Part shown: positions 17,951 to 29,090 of the stretch, piece after piece
Numbering within the stretch: position 1 is the stretch's first letter
Layout of the letters: each line of letters begins with the position of its first letter
NCBI RefSeq assembly: GCF_024347295.1
Contig: NZ_AP025458.1
Location: forward strand, 558,001-622,000
Source of the DNA: Vibrio artabrorum
Lineage (GTDB): Bacteria > Pseudomonadota > Gammaproteobacteria > Enterobacterales > Vibrionaceae
Direction: 5' to 3'
DNA: 64,000 nucleotides
Notes under the pieces: generated by a model
Told to the model about the DNA's origin: nothing
The model's input: only the letters and a program-made list of their open reading frames with translations
The model's database searches: none
Made by a program: the position numbers and the translations under genes

Positions 17951-18211
17951 TTAAAGAGCTTTGATTGCAGCTGCGAAACGAGACTTATGACGTGCAGCTT
18001 TATTCTTATGAATAAGGCCTTTAGTCGCCATGCGGTCTAGAAGAGGTGTAACTTCTACAAGAGCAGCAGTTGCAGCTTCTTTATTGCCAGCTTCAATAGC
18101 TGCAATCGTTTTTTTCATGTAAGTGCGCATCATAGAACGACGGCTAGCATTGTGCTGGCGACGTTTCTCAGCTTGGATAGCGCGCTTCTTAGCAGATTTA
18201 CTGTTTGCCAA
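17951..18211 (-). CDS. rpsT: 30S ribosomal protein S20
   Basis: S20 binds 16S rRNA early in 30S assembly. The 86-aa protein is very basic and reads [20 protein letters not shown] at its start. I placed the start at UUG (complement of 18209-18211), which matches the known UUG start of E. coli rpsT and the family N terminus. A GGGAG ribosome site lies 9-13 bases upstream. The UUG start is part of S20 autoregulation in E. coli. The gene is divergent from murJ. Confidence 0.96.
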   Translation of the reverse strand: MANSKSAKKRAIQAEKRRQHNASRRSMMRTYMKKTIAAIEAGNKEAATAALVEVTPLLDRMATKGLIHKNKAARHKSRFAAAIKAL

Positions 18212-18462
18212 GGGTCTAACTCCCAAAAACTTAGTTCGGTGACAATTTAAGGGCGAGGACTATCCCTCATTAGCGCTTAATTGTCAAATGATTTGTGCAA
18301 AAACCAATCGTAGCCAAACAAACTTTGGTATAGAAAGGTCATCGCGGTTAAGATGGCGGGGATTCTAACAGCATTTTTAGACCAATGCTAATAATTATGC
18401 TTCTAAGGGGAGGATAGTATTTATCCTTGCTTGAAAGCAATCAACCAGTGTCAGAGGTTTCT

Positions 18463-20025
18463 GTGAGTAAACGACTATTAAAGTCAGGCCTGATTGTCAG
18501 TGCAATGACTTTTGTTTCCCGTGTTTTGGGGCTAGTACGTGATGTAGTAGTAGCAAATTTGATGGGGGCTGGAGCAAGTGCTGACGTATTTTTCTTCGCT
18601 AATAAAATTCCTAACTTCTTACGTCGACTTTTTGCAGAAGGTGCGTTTTCTCAAGCGTTTGTTCCTGTATTAACGGAATATCACGCTGCAGGTGATAAAG
18701 ATAAAACTCGAGATTTAATTGCTAAGGTGTCGGGGACACTCGGGGTATTAGTCTCTATTGTCACGGTAATTGGGGTATTGGGTTCTGGTGTGATCACTGC
18801 GATGTTTGGTGCGGGGTGGTTTATCGATTGGCTCAACGATGGCCCAGCTGCGCCAAAGTTTGAATTGGCGAGCTTTATGCTCAAGATTACCTTTCCTTAC
18901 TTGTGGTTTATCACCTTTGTTGCTTTATCTGGTGCCATCCTCAATACGTTAGGTAAGTTTGCCGTCTCTTCTTTTACACCTGTGTTCTTGAACGTAATGA
19001 TCATTGCGTGTGCTTGGTTTCTTGCACCTAATTTAGAACAGCCTGAAATTGGCTTAGCCATCGGTGTGTTTCTTGGGGGGCTCGTTCAATTCTTATTCCA
19101 AATGCCTTTTTTGATCAAAGCAGGGGTATTTGTTAAACCGCAGTGGGGTTGGAGAGATCCCGGTGTCGTTAAGATCCGCACATTAATGATCCCGGCTTTA
19201 TTTGGTGTATCGGTCAGTCAAATCAACTTATTGTTTGATACCTTTATTGCCAGCTTCCTAGCTACAGGCTCTATCAGTTGGTTGTACTATTCAGATCGAC
19301 TGCTTGAATTTCCTCTTGGCTTATTCGGTATTGCGATTGCTACCGTGATTCTTCCCGCCTTGTCGCGTAAACACGTAGATGCCCAAGGGGAAGGGTTTGC
19401 GCATACCATGGATTGGGGCGTGCGCATGGTTTTATTGCTTGGCATTCCTGCTATGTTAGGTCTTATTGTTTTAGCTAAGCCCATGTTGATGGTGCTCTTT
19501 ATGCGTGGTGAGTTTTCGGCGCACGATGTTCAACAGGCATCGATGTCGTTGGTCGCGTACGCTTCTGGTTTACTAAACTTCATGCTCATTAAAGTTTTAG
19601 CTCCGGGCTATTACTCTCGCCAAGACACTAAAACGCCCGTTAAGTATGGCATTATTGCGATGCTTACTAACATGGTGTTTAACGCAATATTCGCTTATTT
19701 CTTTGGCTATATCGGTTTGGCGATGGCGACGGCATTGTCTGCTTTTGTGAACATGGCCTTGTTATATCGCGGATTGCATCTGGCTGGAGTGTATCAATTA
19801 ACGAAGACAACCTTGCTGTTTAGTGGCAAATTGATTCTCTCGGGTGTGGTGATGGTGGCTGTAATTTTATGGCAATTGGAACATATGGACCAATGGCTTG
19901 AATGGGCGTTTCGCCAGAGAGCGCTGACATTAACAGCCTTGATTGGACTCGGTGGCTTTGTTTATATTGTGTCGATACTGATTTTAGGTATCCGAGTAAA
20001 ACATTTAAAAGCAGCGACAGATTAA
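18463..20025 (+). CDS. murJ: Lipid II flippase MurJ
   Basis: MurJ moves lipid II across the inner membrane for peptidoglycan synthesis. The GTG at 18463 gives a 520-aa protein starting VSKRLLKSGLIVSAMTFVSR, with the ribosome site AGAGG just before it. A TTG at 18427 would add 12 residues not typical of the family. About 14 membrane segments are predicted, and the MVF-family stretch NFLRRLFAEGAFSQAFVPVL is intact. It is divergent from rpsT, and ribF follows on the same strand. Confidence 0.95.
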   Translation: MSKRLLKSGLIVSAMTFVSRVLGLVRDVVVANLMGAGASADVFFFANKIPNFLRRLFAEGAFSQAFVPVLTEYHAAGDKDKTRDLIAKVSGTLGVLVSIVTVIGVLGSGVITAMFGAGWFIDWLNDGPAAPKFELASFMLKITFPYLWFITFVALSGAILNTLGKFAVSSFTPVFLNVMIIACAWFLAPNLEQPEIGLAIGVFLGGLVQFLFQMPFLIKAGVFVKPQWGWRDPGVVKIRTLMIPALFGVSVSQINLLFDTFIASFLATGSISWLYYSDRLLEFPLGLFGIAIATVILPALSRKHVDAQGEGFAHTMDWGVRMVLLLGIPAMLGLIVLAKPMLMVLFMRGEFSAHDVQQASMSLVAYASGLLNFMLIKVLAPGYYSRQDTKTPVKYGIIAMLTNMVFNAIFAYFFGYIGLAMATALSAFVNMALLYRGLHLAGVYQLTKTTLLFSGKLILSGVVMVAVILWQLEHMDQWLEWAFRQRALTLTALIGLGGFVYIVSILILGIRVKHLKAATD

Positions 20026-20095
20026 TACTGATTAGTATATAATCCGTCGGTTTCACACAATAAATGATGTCAATAACAGGTTTTAGCTGGTCATA

Positions 20096-21031
20096 ATGGA
20101 ACTGATCCGAGGTATACACAATATTAAAGCACAGCATCATGGCTGTGTATTAACCATAGGTAACTTCGATGGTGTTCATTTAGGTCATCAAGAGGTTCTA
20201 AGCCAGGTGTCTAAACAAGCAGCAGCATTAGGGCTCCCTTCTGTTGTTATGACGTTTGAACCGCAGCCGATGGAATTGTTTGCTAAAGAGAAAGCGCCAG
20301 CACGTTTAACTCGCTTACGAGATAAGTACGTGCAATTGAGTAAGCTGGATATTAGTCGTTTATTGTGCGTAAACTTTAATCAGTATTTTGCCAACTTATC
20401 AGCAGAAGCATTCATTAAAGATCTGTTGGTTGATAAGCTTGGTGTGAAGTTCTTGGTGGTTGGTGACGACTTTTGCTTCGGCAAGGGGCGGACGGGTCAT
20501 TTCGCTATGCTTCAAGATGCAGGCGAGAAGTATGGTTTTGAGGTGGTGAGCACCCAAAGCTATTGCTTAAACCAATTACGAGTAAGCAGTACTGAGATAC
20601 GGAATGCCTTAGCAGCCAATGATTTGGCTGCCAGCGTGACCATGTTAGGGCGTGACTACAGTATCAGTGGTCGTGTTTCTCATGGTCGTAAACTTGGGAG
20701 AACCATAGGTTTTCCTACCGCTAATATTCCATTAAAGCGTTGTGTTTCTCCTGTTTCGGGAGTCTATGTTGTTGAAGCATTGGATATCGATGGTGTTCCT
20801 GTCGGTGGGGTTGCTAATATTGGACAACGACCAACGGTTAATGGTGTAAGGCAGCAATTAGAAGTGCATTTTTTTGACTTTAAAGCCGATTTATATGGTA
20901 AACAGTTAGAAGTGCGACTTCTGCACAAACTGCGCGACGAGATAAAGTTTGAATCGTTCGACGCATTAAAGAATCAAATAGAATTGGATGCTGAAGCCGC
21001 AAGGGTGTGGCTGCTTCAGCTAAAGAATTAG
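20096..21031 (+). CDS. ribF: Bifunctional riboflavin kinase/FAD synthetase
   Basis: It makes FMN and then FAD from riboflavin. The 311-aa protein has an N-terminal adenylyltransferase domain with GNFDGVHLGH at about residue 22 and the SSTEIR segment, then a C-terminal flavokinase domain starting near residue 185 with GRTIGFPTANI. It lies between murJ and ileS, the usual order (ribF-ileS-lspA-fkpB-ispH) in gammaproteobacteria. Confidence 0.96.
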   Translation: MELIRGIHNIKAQHHGCVLTIGNFDGVHLGHQEVLSQVSKQAAALGLPSVVMTFEPQPMELFAKEKAPARLTRLRDKYVQLSKLDISRLLCVNFNQYFANLSAEAFIKDLLVDKLGVKFLVVGDDFCFGKGRTGHFAMLQDAGEKYGFEVVSTQSYCLNQLRVSSTEIRNALAANDLAASVTMLGRDYSISGRVSHGRKLGRTIGFPTANIPLKRCVSPVSGVYVVEALDIDGVPVGGVANIGQRPTVNGVRQQLEVHFFDFKADLYGKQLEVRLLHKLRDEIKFESFDALKNQIELDAEAARVWLLQLKN

Positions 21032-21094
21032 TCGGATGATTCCACCGATTAACATAATGTCTAACTTCGCCCAATATAACGGAATTAAGAATCG

Positions 21095-23971
21095 ATGAGT
21101 GATTATAAAGATACCCTGAACTTACCAGAAACAGGGTTCCCAATGCGCGGCAATCTGGCAAATCGTGAACCAGAAATGCTTAAGCGTTGGTACAAAGAAG
21201 ACCTTTACGGTGAAATCCGTAAGGCAAAGAAAGGTAAAAAATCTTTCGTGCTGCATGACGGCCCTCCATACGCGAACGGCGACATTCACATTGGCCACGC
21301 GCTGAACAAGATTCTTAAAGACATTATTATCAAATCTAAGACCCTTTCTGGCTTTGATGCACCGTACATCCCTGGTTGGGACTGTCACGGTCTTCCAATC
21401 GAGCTAATGGTTGAGAAGAAGAAAGGTAAGCCAGGTCAAAAGATTTCGGCTGCTGAATTCCGCGAAGAGTGTCGTAAATACGCTGCGGGCCAAGTTGAAG
21501 GTCAGAAAGAGAGCTTCAAACGTCTTGGTATCATGGGCGAGTGGGACAAACCATACCGCACGATGGATTTCGGCACTGAAGCGAACATCATTCGTTCTCT
21601 AGGCAAAATCGCAGATAAAGGTCACCTTCTTAAAGGTTTCAAACCCGTTCACTGGTGTACTGACTGTGGTTCTGCTCTGGCTGAAGCTGAAGTTGAATAC
21701 AAAGATAAAGTTTCTCCATCTATCGATGTGAAATTTACAGCAGCTGACGAAGCGGCTCTTCTAGAGAAATTTACTCTAGCGGAAGGTCATGCGGGTCAAG
21801 GCGAAATCTCTATCGTTATCTGGACAACAACACCATGGACTCTGCCGGCTAACCGCGCAGTATGTCTACGTGATGATCTTGAATACGTATTGATCCAAGT
21901 TGAAGCGAATGGCGACCAGCCTGCTCAACGTATCGTTGTTGCTTCTGATCTAGCAAAAGACGTAATGGACCATGCAGGTATCGAGCATTTCCACAATCTT
22001 GGTTTTGCTACAGGTGCTGATCTTGAGCTTTCTCAGTTCAACCACCCGTTCTACGATTTTACTGTTCCTGCTGTTCTTGGCGATCACGTAACAACGGATT
22101 CAGGTACTGGTGTGGTTCACACTGCGCCTGGCCACGGTCAGGAGGATTTCGTGGTTGGTAAGAAGTACAACCTAGAAATCGCTAACCCAGTTGGTTCAAA
22201 CGGCGTTTACCTGCCAGATACTGAGCTATTTGCTGGTCAGCACGTATTCAAAGCGAACGACTCTGTTTTAGACGTTCTAAAAGAGAAAGGTGCACTTCTG
22301 CATCACCACGCTTACGAGCACAGCTACCCACATTGTTGGAGACACAAAACGCCAATCATCTTCCGCGCAACACCACAATGGTTCATCTCTATGGATCAAG
22401 CTGGCCTACGTGCTAAAGCACTAGAGTCAATCAAGAATGTTGAGTGGTTGCCTGAATGGGGTCAAAGCCGTATCGAAGGTATGGTTGAAGGTCGCCCTGA
22501 GTGGTGTATCTCTCGTCAACGTACTTGGGGTGTGCCAATTGCTCTGTTCGTTCATAAAGAAACAGCTGAACTTCACCCAGAAAGCCCAGCGCTTATTGAA
22601 AAAGTTGCGAAGCTAGTTGAAGAGAAAGGCATTCAAGCTTGGTGGGATGTAGACGCTGCTGAACTTATGGGCGCAGAAGACGCTGATAAGTACGAAAAAG
22701 TAATGGATACGCTAGACGTATGGTTCGACTCCGGTGTGACGCACTTCTCAGTGGTTGACTCTCGTGAAGAGTACAACTTCCCGAACGAAGAGCGTACTCA
22801 CAGTGCTGATCTTTACCTTGAAGGTTCAGACCAACACCGTGGCTGGTTCCAGTCTTCTCTAATTTCATCGATTGCGATGAAAGACGAAGCACCGTACAAG
22901 CAAGTACTCACACACGGTTTCGTGGTGGATGGTAACGGCCGTAAGATGTCTAAATCTATCGGTAACGTGGTTGCGCCTAAAGACGTCACCAACAAACTAG
23001 GTGCAGATATCCTGCGTCTATGGGTTGCTTCTACAGACTACACGGGTGAAGTGGCGGTTTCTGATGAAATCCTGAAGCGTTCAGCGGATGCTTACCGTCG
23101 TATTCGTAATACAGCTCGTTTCTTCCTAGCGAACTTGAACGGTTTCAACCCAGCAACGGACCTAGTGCCAGCAGAAGAGATGGTTGCGCTTGATCGCTGG
23201 GCGGTTGGCCGTGCTCAAGCTGCACAAGAAGAGATCGTTAAAGCATACGGCGAATACAACACTCACGGTGTGACTCAGCGTCTAATGCATTTCTGCTCTA
23301 TCGAAATGGGTTCTTTCTACCTAGACGTAATTAAAGATCGTCAGTACACAGCGAAGCAGGGCAGCCATGCTCAACGCAGCTGTCAAACGGCACTTTACTA
23401 CATCGTAGAAGCTCTCGTTCGTTGGATGGCGCCTATCATGTCGTTCACGGCAGATGAAATCTGGAACGAGATGCCAAGCTCTTTGCCAACAGGAGAGCAG
23501 CGTGACACGTTCGTATTCACCGGTGAGTGGTTCGAAGATCTATTCGGTCTTGCTGCTGACGAAGAGCTAAGCAACGAATTCTGGGCTGAAATTCAGTCTG
23601 TTCGTGGCGCCGTGAACAAGCTTCTTGAAGATGCTCGTAAAGAGAAAACGATCGGTGGTGCACTGCAAGCTGAAGTGACTCTATACGCTGACGACGCACT
23701 CGCGGCTAAAATCAATAAGCTAGAAGATGAACTACGTTTCGTGCTGATTACTTCTGCTGCTGTTGTTAAGCCACTGAGTGAGAAGTCTGATGCAGCGCAA
23801 GCGACAGACGTTGCTGGCCTATTCGTTGAAGTTGCGGCTACTGAAGCTGAGAAGTGTGACCGTTGCTGGCACCACACTCCAGATGTCGGTACTATCGAAG
23901 GTCATGAAAAAGTTTGTGGCCGTTGTGTGTCGAACATCGACGGTGAAGGCGAAGTGCGCAAGTTCGCATAA
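21095..23971 (+). CDS. ileS: Isoleucyl-tRNA synthetase, class I
   Basis: It charges tRNA-Ile, with an editing domain that removes valine. The protein is 958 aa (E. coli 938). It shows HIGHALN at about residue 68 and KMSKSIGN at about 612, a CP1 editing domain between them, and the C-terminal zinc site with CDRCWHH and CGRCV. The N terminus, [21 protein letters not shown], is that of the bacterial type. It lies 63 bp after ribF. Confidence 0.97.
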   Translation: MSDYKDTLNLPETGFPMRGNLANREPEMLKRWYKEDLYGEIRKAKKGKKSFVLHDGPPYANGDIHIGHALNKILKDIIIKSKTLSGFDAPYIPGWDCHGLPIELMVEKKKGKPGQKISAAEFREECRKYAAGQVEGQKESFKRLGIMGEWDKPYRTMDFGTEANIIRSLGKIADKGHLLKGFKPVHWCTDCGSALAEAEVEYKDKVSPSIDVKFTAADEAALLEKFTLAEGHAGQGEISIVIWTTTPWTLPANRAVCLRDDLEYVLIQVEANGDQPAQRIVVASDLAKDVMDHAGIEHFHNLGFATGADLELSQFNHPFYDFTVPAVLGDHVTTDSGTGVVHTAPGHGQEDFVVGKKYNLEIANPVGSNGVYLPDTELFAGQHVFKANDSVLDVLKEKGALLHHHAYEHSYPHCWRHKTPIIFRATPQWFISMDQAGLRAKALESIKNVEWLPEWGQSRIEGMVEGRPEWCISRQRTWGVPIALFVHKETAELHPESPALIEKVAKLVEEKGIQAWWDVDAAELMGAEDADKYEKVMDTLDVWFDSGVTHFSVVDSREEYNFPNEERTHSADLYLEGSDQHRGWFQSSLISSIAMKDEAPYKQVLTHGFVVDGNGRKMSKSIGNVVAPKDVTNKLGADILRLWVASTDYTGEVAVSDEILKRSADAYRRIRNTARFFLANLNGFNPATDLVPAEEMVALDRWAVGRAQAAQEEIVKAYGEYNTHGVTQRLMHFCSIEMGSFYLDVIKDRQYTAKQGSHAQRSCQTALYYIVEALVRWMAPIMSFTADEIWNEMPSSLPTGEQRDTFVFTGEWFEDLFGLAADEELSNEFWAEIQSVRGAVNKLLEDARKEKTIGGALQAEVTLYADDALAAKINKLEDELRFVLITSAAVVKPLSEKSDAAQATDVAGLFVEVAATEAEKCDRCWHHTPDVGTIEGHEKVCGRCVSNIDGEGEVRKFA

Positions 23972-24009
23972 CGATTCAGAGATAAACTGAACTTTTTGTA
24001 AAAATCATA

Positions 24010-24037
24010 GCCCCAGTATCAACTGGGGTTATTTTTA
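24010..24037 (+). terminator. Terminator or attenuating hairpin after ileS
   Basis: GCCCCAGT-ATCA-ACTGGGGT followed by TATTTTT, 38 bp after the ileS stop. Since lspA is usually cotranscribed with ileS, it may only partly stop transcription. Confidence 0.7.
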
Positions 24038-24129
24038 ATTATAGGAAATGTGTTTCGCCAAGTTGAGTACTTATGACCACTTATCGTGGGTAATAATCAA
24101 TACCTGCTTCGTCGATACTAGGAATAGAA

Positions 24130-24630
24130 ATGAGTGAAGTTTCGTTAAAACAATCGGGTGTGCGTTGGTTATGGTTAGCTCTGCTGGTTTTCGTTGCAGA
24201 TATTGCTATCAAGCTATTTGTTATGGACAACATGGAGTATGGCTGGGCAAACCGTATTGAGGTGCTACCATTCTTTAATTTGCTGTATGTACATAACTAT
24301 GGTGCAGCATTCAGCTTTTTAAGCGATCAAGCTGGTTGGCAGCGTTGGTTGTTTACTGGTATCGCATTTGTGGTAACGGGCGTGCTGACATACTGGATGA
24401 GCAAATCACACGCGACAGAAAAGTGGAGTAATATTGCTTATGCGATCATCATTGGTGGTGCGGTTGGCAACGTGTTCGACCGTGTTGTGCATGGTTTTGT
24501 GGTTGATTACCTAGACTTCTACTGGGGTACTTACCACTGGCCGGCATTTAACTTGGCTGATATGGCGATCTGTATTGGTGCCGCGATGATCATCTTGGAT
24601 AGTTTCCGCAAGAAAGACGAAAGCAACTAG
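24130..24630 (+). CDS. lspA: Lipoprotein signal peptidase (signal peptidase II)
   Basis: LspA cleaves the signal peptide of diacylglyceryl-prolipoproteins at the lipobox Cys in the inner membrane. The 166-aa protein has four predicted spans. The two catalytic aspartates lie in the conserved segments [18 protein letters not shown] and FNLADMAI. It acts on the products of Lgt, encoded in the same window, and the lipoproteins BamD and the DUF2799 protein are likely substrates. Confidence 0.97.
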   Translation: MSEVSLKQSGVRWLWLALLVFVADIAIKLFVMDNMEYGWANRIEVLPFFNLLYVHNYGAAFSFLSDQAGWQRWLFTGIAFVVTGVLTYWMSKSHATEKWSNIAYAIIIGGAVGNVFDRVVHGFVVDYLDFYWGTYHWPAFNLADMAICIGAAMIILDSFRKKDESN

Positions 24631-24684
24631 CTTGAAATAGATGACTTTAAAGTCAGTCTATGACTCACAGAATAGAATAGCCCT

Positions 24685-24720
24685 AAGCGCTGTCGGTTGA
24701 TTCCGACGGCGCTTTTTTTT
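24685..24720 (+). terminator. Terminator after lspA
   Basis: AAGCGCTGTCGG and CCGACGGCGCTT around TTGATT, followed by eight T. Confidence 0.9.
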
Positions 24721-24788
24721 ATGCTTCAGTCAACAAGGAAGCAAAGTACAATGTATCCTCAAATAATAAAAAATCTAAGGAAAGTAAC

Positions 24789-25220
24789 GTGGCAGCAATT
24801 AAAAATGATTCAGCAGTAACTCTACATTTTACGATCAAAATGAAGGATGGCTCAGTTGCCGATAGTACGGAAAATATGGGTAAACCAGCCAAGTTCGTGA
24901 TGGGTGATGGTAGCTTAAGTGAGAACTTTGAAGCGTGCTTACTTGGACTTGAAACGGGGACGGAAAAGTCTATCGAACTGAAAGCCGAAGACGCGTTTGG
25001 TATGCCAAATCCAGATCATATTCACTATATGGATCGTGCTAAGTTTGTTGGCGATGCTGAAGTGGAAGTTGGCACTATCATGGCATTCTCGGGGCCGGAT
25101 GGTATCGAAATTCCAGGCATTATTACCGAGATCGCAGGTGATTCTGTGACGGTTGATTTTAATCACCCGCTCGCAGGCCAAGATGTTACGTTTGACGTCA
25201 ATATCTTAGCGGTAGAATAA
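24789..25220 (+). CDS. fkpB: FKBP-type peptidyl-prolyl isomerase, SlpA/FkpB type
   Basis: A 143-aa cytoplasmic prolyl isomerase and chaperone. It starts at GTG 24789. FKBP fold residues are present in two halves (DGSVADSTEN and KFVMGDGSLSENFEACLLGL), with the inserted-flap region of SlyD/SlpA proteins (PDHIHYMDRAKF) between. It lacks the His-rich tail of SlyD. The position between lspA and ispH is the standard FkpB location. Confidence 0.93.
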   Translation: MAAIKNDSAVTLHFTIKMKDGSVADSTENMGKPAKFVMGDGSLSENFEACLLGLETGTEKSIELKAEDAFGMPNPDHIHYMDRAKFVGDAEVEVGTIMAFSGPDGIEIPGIITEIAGDSVTVDFNHPLAGQDVTFDVNILAVE

Positions 25221-25356
25221 CTCTCTTAACGTTAGAATAGCACTGCCTTACAGTTGTAAGGTATCCCAGCGCTTCACTGTCTAAGCGCTTCACTGTAGAA
25301 TGCGAGCCTCGCTGACGGCGAACTCTGTAGAAACAACCATAGTACCGCAGTAAATA

Positions 25357-26313
25357 ATGAGCAATGAAATGAAAATAATGTTAGCTAATCCTCGTGGCTT
25401 TTGTGCCGGTGTCGATCGTGCGATCAGCATCGTAGAGCGCGCACTTGAAATGTATCAGCCACCGATTTATGTTCGGCATGAAGTGGTTCATAACCGTTTT
25501 GTTGTTGAAGGGCTTAAGCAACGTGGTGCTATTTTTGTCGAAGAGTTAAGTGAAGTGCCTGACGATAACATCGTGATCTTCTCGGCTCACGGTGTGTCTC
25601 AGGCGGTCCGCAAAGAAGCAAAAGAGCGCGAGTTAACGGTATTTGATGCGACCTGTCCTTTGGTGACGAAAGTTCATATGGAGGTTGCTCGAGCCAGCCG
25701 CAAACATATGGAAGTGGTACTGATTGGTCATGCTGGTCACCCAGAAGTGGAAGGTACGATGGGGCAGTACGCGAGCCAAACCGGTGGTATGTACTTGGTT
25801 GAACGACCAGAGGATGTACAGAACCTAGTAGTGAATGACCCGAGTAACCTGCACTACGTTAGCCAAACAACGCTATCAGTTGATGAAACAGCTGATGTGA
25901 TTGAAGAGCTACGTCGAGTGTTCCCGGAAATTCAAGGCCCACGCAAAGACGACATCTGTTACGCAACTCAAAACCGTCAAGACGCAGTGCGAGAGATGGC
26001 GAATGACGTTGATGTGGTGATTGTAGTTGGTTCTAAGAACTCGTCTAACTCAACACGTTTAAAAGAGCTGGCTGAGAAGCTAGGCACGCCAGGCTACCTG
26101 ACGGATTGCCCTGAAGACATTCAAACAGAGTGGGTTGAAGGGAAAAAGAAAATCGGTGTAACAGCCGGTGCTTCTGCGCCTGAAGAGCTGGTAAACCAAA
26201 TTCTAGACCGTATTCGTGAACTGGGTGCGACTGACGTTGAAGAGATTCAAGGTTGTGAAGAGAACATGTTCTTCGAAGTGCCAAAAGAGTTACAGATTAA
26301 GCAAGTCGACTGA
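25357..26313 (+). CDS. ispH: 4-hydroxy-3-methylbut-2-enyl diphosphate reductase
   Basis: Last enzyme of the MEP isoprenoid pathway. It reduces HMBPP to IPP and DMAPP with an iron-sulfur cluster. The 318-aa protein has its three cluster cysteines at residues 16 (RGFCAGV), 100 (DATCPLV) and 201 (DDICYAT), and the conserved GHPEVEGT is present. It ends the ribF-ileS-lspA-fkpB-ispH block. The first codons, ATGAGCAATGAA, precede the more usual [10 protein letters not shown], so a start four codons later is possible. Confidence 0.97.
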   Translation: MSNEMKIMLANPRGFCAGVDRAISIVERALEMYQPPIYVRHEVVHNRFVVEGLKQRGAIFVEELSEVPDDNIVIFSAHGVSQAVRKEAKERELTVFDATCPLVTKVHMEVARASRKHMEVVLIGHAGHPEVEGTMGQYASQTGGMYLVERPEDVQNLVVNDPSNLHYVSQTTLSVDETADVIEELRRVFPEIQGPRKDDICYATQNRQDAVREMANDVDVVIVVGSKNSSNSTRLKELAEKLGTPGYLTDCPEDIQTEWVEGKKKIGVTAGASAPEELVNQILDRIRELGATDVEEIQGCEENMFFEVPKELQIKQVD

Positions 26314-26366
26314 TCTCGATTGATTTGTGACAAGATCGATTCATAAATAGTTGATTTATAAACAAG

Positions 26367-26396
26367 AAAAAGCCAACGTTGATGCGTTGGCTTTTT
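26367..26396 (+). terminator. Terminator of ispH
   Basis: AAAAAGCCAACG-TTGATG-CGTTGGCTTTTTT, about 55 bp after the stop. It also faces the convergent btsR-like gene. Confidence 0.9.
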
Positions 26397-26435
26397 TGAT
26401 CGTGCTTTGGAATAAGGCATCGAACTTGTAATGCG

Positions 26436-27167
26436 TTACTGGAGACCGAGTTGCTCTTTCAATGTCTTTAAGTAACGACGACTGACAGGCACTTCAAAGC
26501 CCGTCAGGGTAATGATCTCCGCTAATCCATTCTCTAACAGTTTGATCTCTTGGATCGATTTTATGTTGATCAAGTATTGGCGATGACAGCGGATCAAATC
26601 GGTTTTTTCTTCCAAGATCTTTAGCGTTAACTGTGAGGTCGCGGTTTGCGATGAGCTACGTACATGCACACCACTGATATCGGAATAAGCGCACTCGACG
26701 GTTTGGCTTGCCATGATCACTATGCGATTATGACCGATACACGGGATTTGCTCTAAGTGACAGGGAGTAATTGCTGAGATGTTCTGTTCTGGGGCTTGCT
26801 GATTTTGTTTGATGACCTTATTCAGGCGACAAACACTCTTGTTTAATCGACAAGGCTCGACGGGCTTAAGTAGGTAATCAAAAGCGTTATCTTCAAAGGC
26901 TTGAATCGCATATTGGTCGTAGGCGGTGACGAAGACCACGTAAGGCATCGTGTCTGGGTCAAGCATGCTGAGCAGTTCAATTCCGGTAACCTGCGGCATT
27001 TGGATATCCAAATACACCACATCAGGCTTGAGTAGGTTGATCTGTTTCAGTCCTTCGATCGCGTTACTCGCTTGGCCAATGATTTCCACTTCTCCGGTTT
27101 CGGTCAGCAGCTCAATCAGCTCTTCGCGAGCAAAAAGCTCATCATCGACGACTAATGCTTTTAACAT
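26436..27167 (-). CDS. btsR: LytTR-type response regulator, BtsR/YehT-like
   Basis: The 243-aa protein has a receiver domain (about 1-120; phospho-acceptor D54 in VVYLDIQMP) and a LytTR DNA-binding domain (about 135-240; IRCHRQYLINI and the EVPVSRRYLK end). It closely resembles E. coli BtsR (YehT), which responds to pyruvate through BtsS. The kinase gene lies 105 bp upstream on the same strand, and a CstA-family gene with matching operators lies beyond it. It is distinct from AlgR/LytR by its YIVF.TAYDQYAIQAF-like receiver. Confidence 0.88.
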   Translation of the reverse strand: MLKALVVDDELFAREELIELLTETGEVEIIGQASNAIEGLKQINLLKPDVVYLDIQMPQVTGIELLSMLDPDTMPYVVFVTAYDQYAIQAFEDNAFDYLLKPVEPCRLNKSVCRLNKVIKQNQQAPEQNISAITPCHLEQIPCIGHNRIVIMASQTVECAYSDISGVHVRSSSQTATSQLTLKILEEKTDLIRCHRQYLINIKSIQEIKLLENGLAEIITLTGFEVPVSRRYLKTLKEQLGLQ

Positions 27168-27272
27168 CCTATAACCTTCATCTTGGTTCTATCCCTGCTT
27201 GATTCACGCTTATCTTTTAAGTGTCTGCTTCTAAATGTTTCAACTCGGAGCTATTTGTCTCCGAAAATGCCA

Positions 27273-28943
27273 TTATTTGAGTATAGGTATGATAAAGCTC
27301 ATTCGAGTAAATTGCTGTGGTTGAGATTCTATTTTTAGTGCTGAATCTTGTCCAAAGAAATTAGTCAGCCGTTTATCAACAATTTCCATACCTAATCCTA
27401 CGTGATCTTGAGATGGCTTCTGATAATTGCCCGCGTTGTCTTCAACGGTTAACTTGAACCCACCTTCGAAAGCTTCGCTATAGATCTTCACTTTGCCGCC
27501 TTCCAACATATTAGAAATGCCATGTTTGATGGCATTCTCTACCAGCGGTTGCAGGGTAAAGCTCGGCAATTGAGATTCATATAACTGCGGGTCGATATCC
27601 CATTCTACTTCTAGTCGATCGGTAAAGCGTGCTTTCTCTATGGTCAGGTAAGCGTTGACGTGTGCTAGCTCGTCTTTGAGCTTCACCGTGTTGATGTTCT
27701 GCTTTAGGTTACTTCTAAAGAAGTGAGACAAGTGCTGTATTAACTCTCGTGCTTTATCTGGGTCACGACGGGTGACTGCGCTGATGGTGTTGAGCGCATT
27801 AAACAAGAAGTGTGGGTTTACTTGAGCGTGCAGCAGTTTGATTTCCGCTTGGGTGAGCAGTGTTTGCTGTAGCTGATAGTTACTAAACAGGATCTGGCTT
27901 GATAACAGCTGGGCGATGCCTTCTCCCATTGACATATTGATGGTCGAGAACAGTTTGAGTTTTGGCTCATACAACTTAATGGTACCGATCACTTCATTAC
28001 CTGCACGCAGTGGAATAATCAGCGCAGAGCCCAATTTACAATTTGCAGACAGAGAGCATTGGTATGGGTTCTCTTTACCATCAAGATAGATAATGTCGTT
28101 CTGTTCCATCGAAGTGAGTGTGCTTTGCGATGAAATCGGGGTGTTGGGAATATGGTGTTCAGCACCAATGCCGACGAACGCGAGAATTTTTTCTCGATCG
28201 GTGATCGCCACGGCACCAACCTTGGTCTCTTCGTAAATGATACGCACGATTTTTTGCGCGTTATCCGAATTGAACCCGCCATGCAAAATGCCCACCGAGC
28301 GTTCTGCAATGGTCAGTGCGCGGCGTGAGAAGGTAGCCGAGTACTTCTCGAAAATGGTTTTTCGATCTTGGATGATACTCATGAACAGCGCTGCCCCAAC
28401 CGAGTTAGCGATGATCATTGGCGCAGCAATATCGGAAACCAGAGCATAGGATTGTTCGAAGGGTTTTGCGACCGCCAGTAGAATCAGCATTTGAATGATC
28501 TCTGCAAACAGGGTTACCGAGAAAACCACCAACGGATTAAACAATTGGCTGGCTTTATTTTTTCTGACTAAATAAACGTGCAGCAAACCACCAATCAGCC
28601 CCTCTGCGGTGGTGGAAATTGCACAAGCTAAATCGGTAAAACCACCAAGTGAATAGCGATGGATACCGCCAGTAAAACCGACAGCAAAGCCGACAACTGG
28701 GCCGCCAAACAAGCCTCCCATTACCGCACCCATTGCGCGAGTGTTGGCGATAGCATCATTGATTTGCAATCCGAAATAGGTGCCCATAATGCAGAACAGG
28801 GAAAACAGAACATAACAGCTGACTTTATGGCTTAAGCGTGAAGAGATGCTCAATAAAGGCAGAATCAGCGGAGTTTTACTTAGCATGTAAGCGATCACTA
28901 AGTAGATACAGGTTTGTTGCAGCAAAGAGAGAATGAGTTCCAT
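27273..28943 (-). CDS. btsS: LytS-type sensor histidine kinase, BtsS/YehU-like
   Basis: A 556-aa membrane kinase (E. coli BtsS 561). The N-terminal half has the 5TM-5TMR_LYT sensor with about six spans and the GGLFGGPVVGFAVGFTGGIHR loop. A GAF-like region (about 215-345) and the LytS-type kinase core follow, with the phospho-accepting His in LHAQVNPHFLFNALNT and an ATPase domain (VENAIKHG, GLGMEIV). E. coli BtsS binds extracellular pyruvate. The partner regulator gene follows it directly. It is separated from the CstA gene by a terminator. Confidence 0.88.
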   Translation of the reverse strand: MELILSLLQQTCIYLVIAYMLSKTPLILPLLSISSRLSHKVSCYVLFSLFCIMGTYFGLQINDAIANTRAMGAVMGGLFGGPVVGFAVGFTGGIHRYSLGGFTDLACAISTTAEGLIGGLLHVYLVRKNKASQLFNPLVVFSVTLFAEIIQMLILLAVAKPFEQSYALVSDIAAPMIIANSVGAALFMSIIQDRKTIFEKYSATFSRRALTIAERSVGILHGGFNSDNAQKIVRIIYEETKVGAVAITDREKILAFVGIGAEHHIPNTPISSQSTLTSMEQNDIIYLDGKENPYQCSLSANCKLGSALIIPLRAGNEVIGTIKLYEPKLKLFSTINMSMGEGIAQLLSSQILFSNYQLQQTLLTQAEIKLLHAQVNPHFLFNALNTISAVTRRDPDKARELIQHLSHFFRSNLKQNINTVKLKDELAHVNAYLTIEKARFTDRLEVEWDIDPQLYESQLPSFTLQPLVENAIKHGISNMLEGGKVKIYSEAFEGGFKLTVEDNAGNYQKPSQDHVGLGMEIVDKRLTNFFGQDSALKIESQPQQFTRMSFIIPILK

Positions 28944-29061
28944 ATTTTCACCTATTGAGACGCGGGTTAAGTGTAAAGCTCATTGCGTGGTAACGGTAGT
29001 TTTGCTTGTGTTTTTGTTAGTTATATCGAGCGACGATTGCTTCTCAATGTTGGGATACAGT

Positions 29062-29090
29062 AAAGCCCATCACAGAGGATGGGCTTTCGT
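29062..29090 (-). terminator. Terminator of the CstA-family gene
   Basis: AAAGCCCATC-ACAGAG-GATGGGCTTT in the gap between the CstA gene and btsS, both on the minus strand. Confidence 0.75.
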
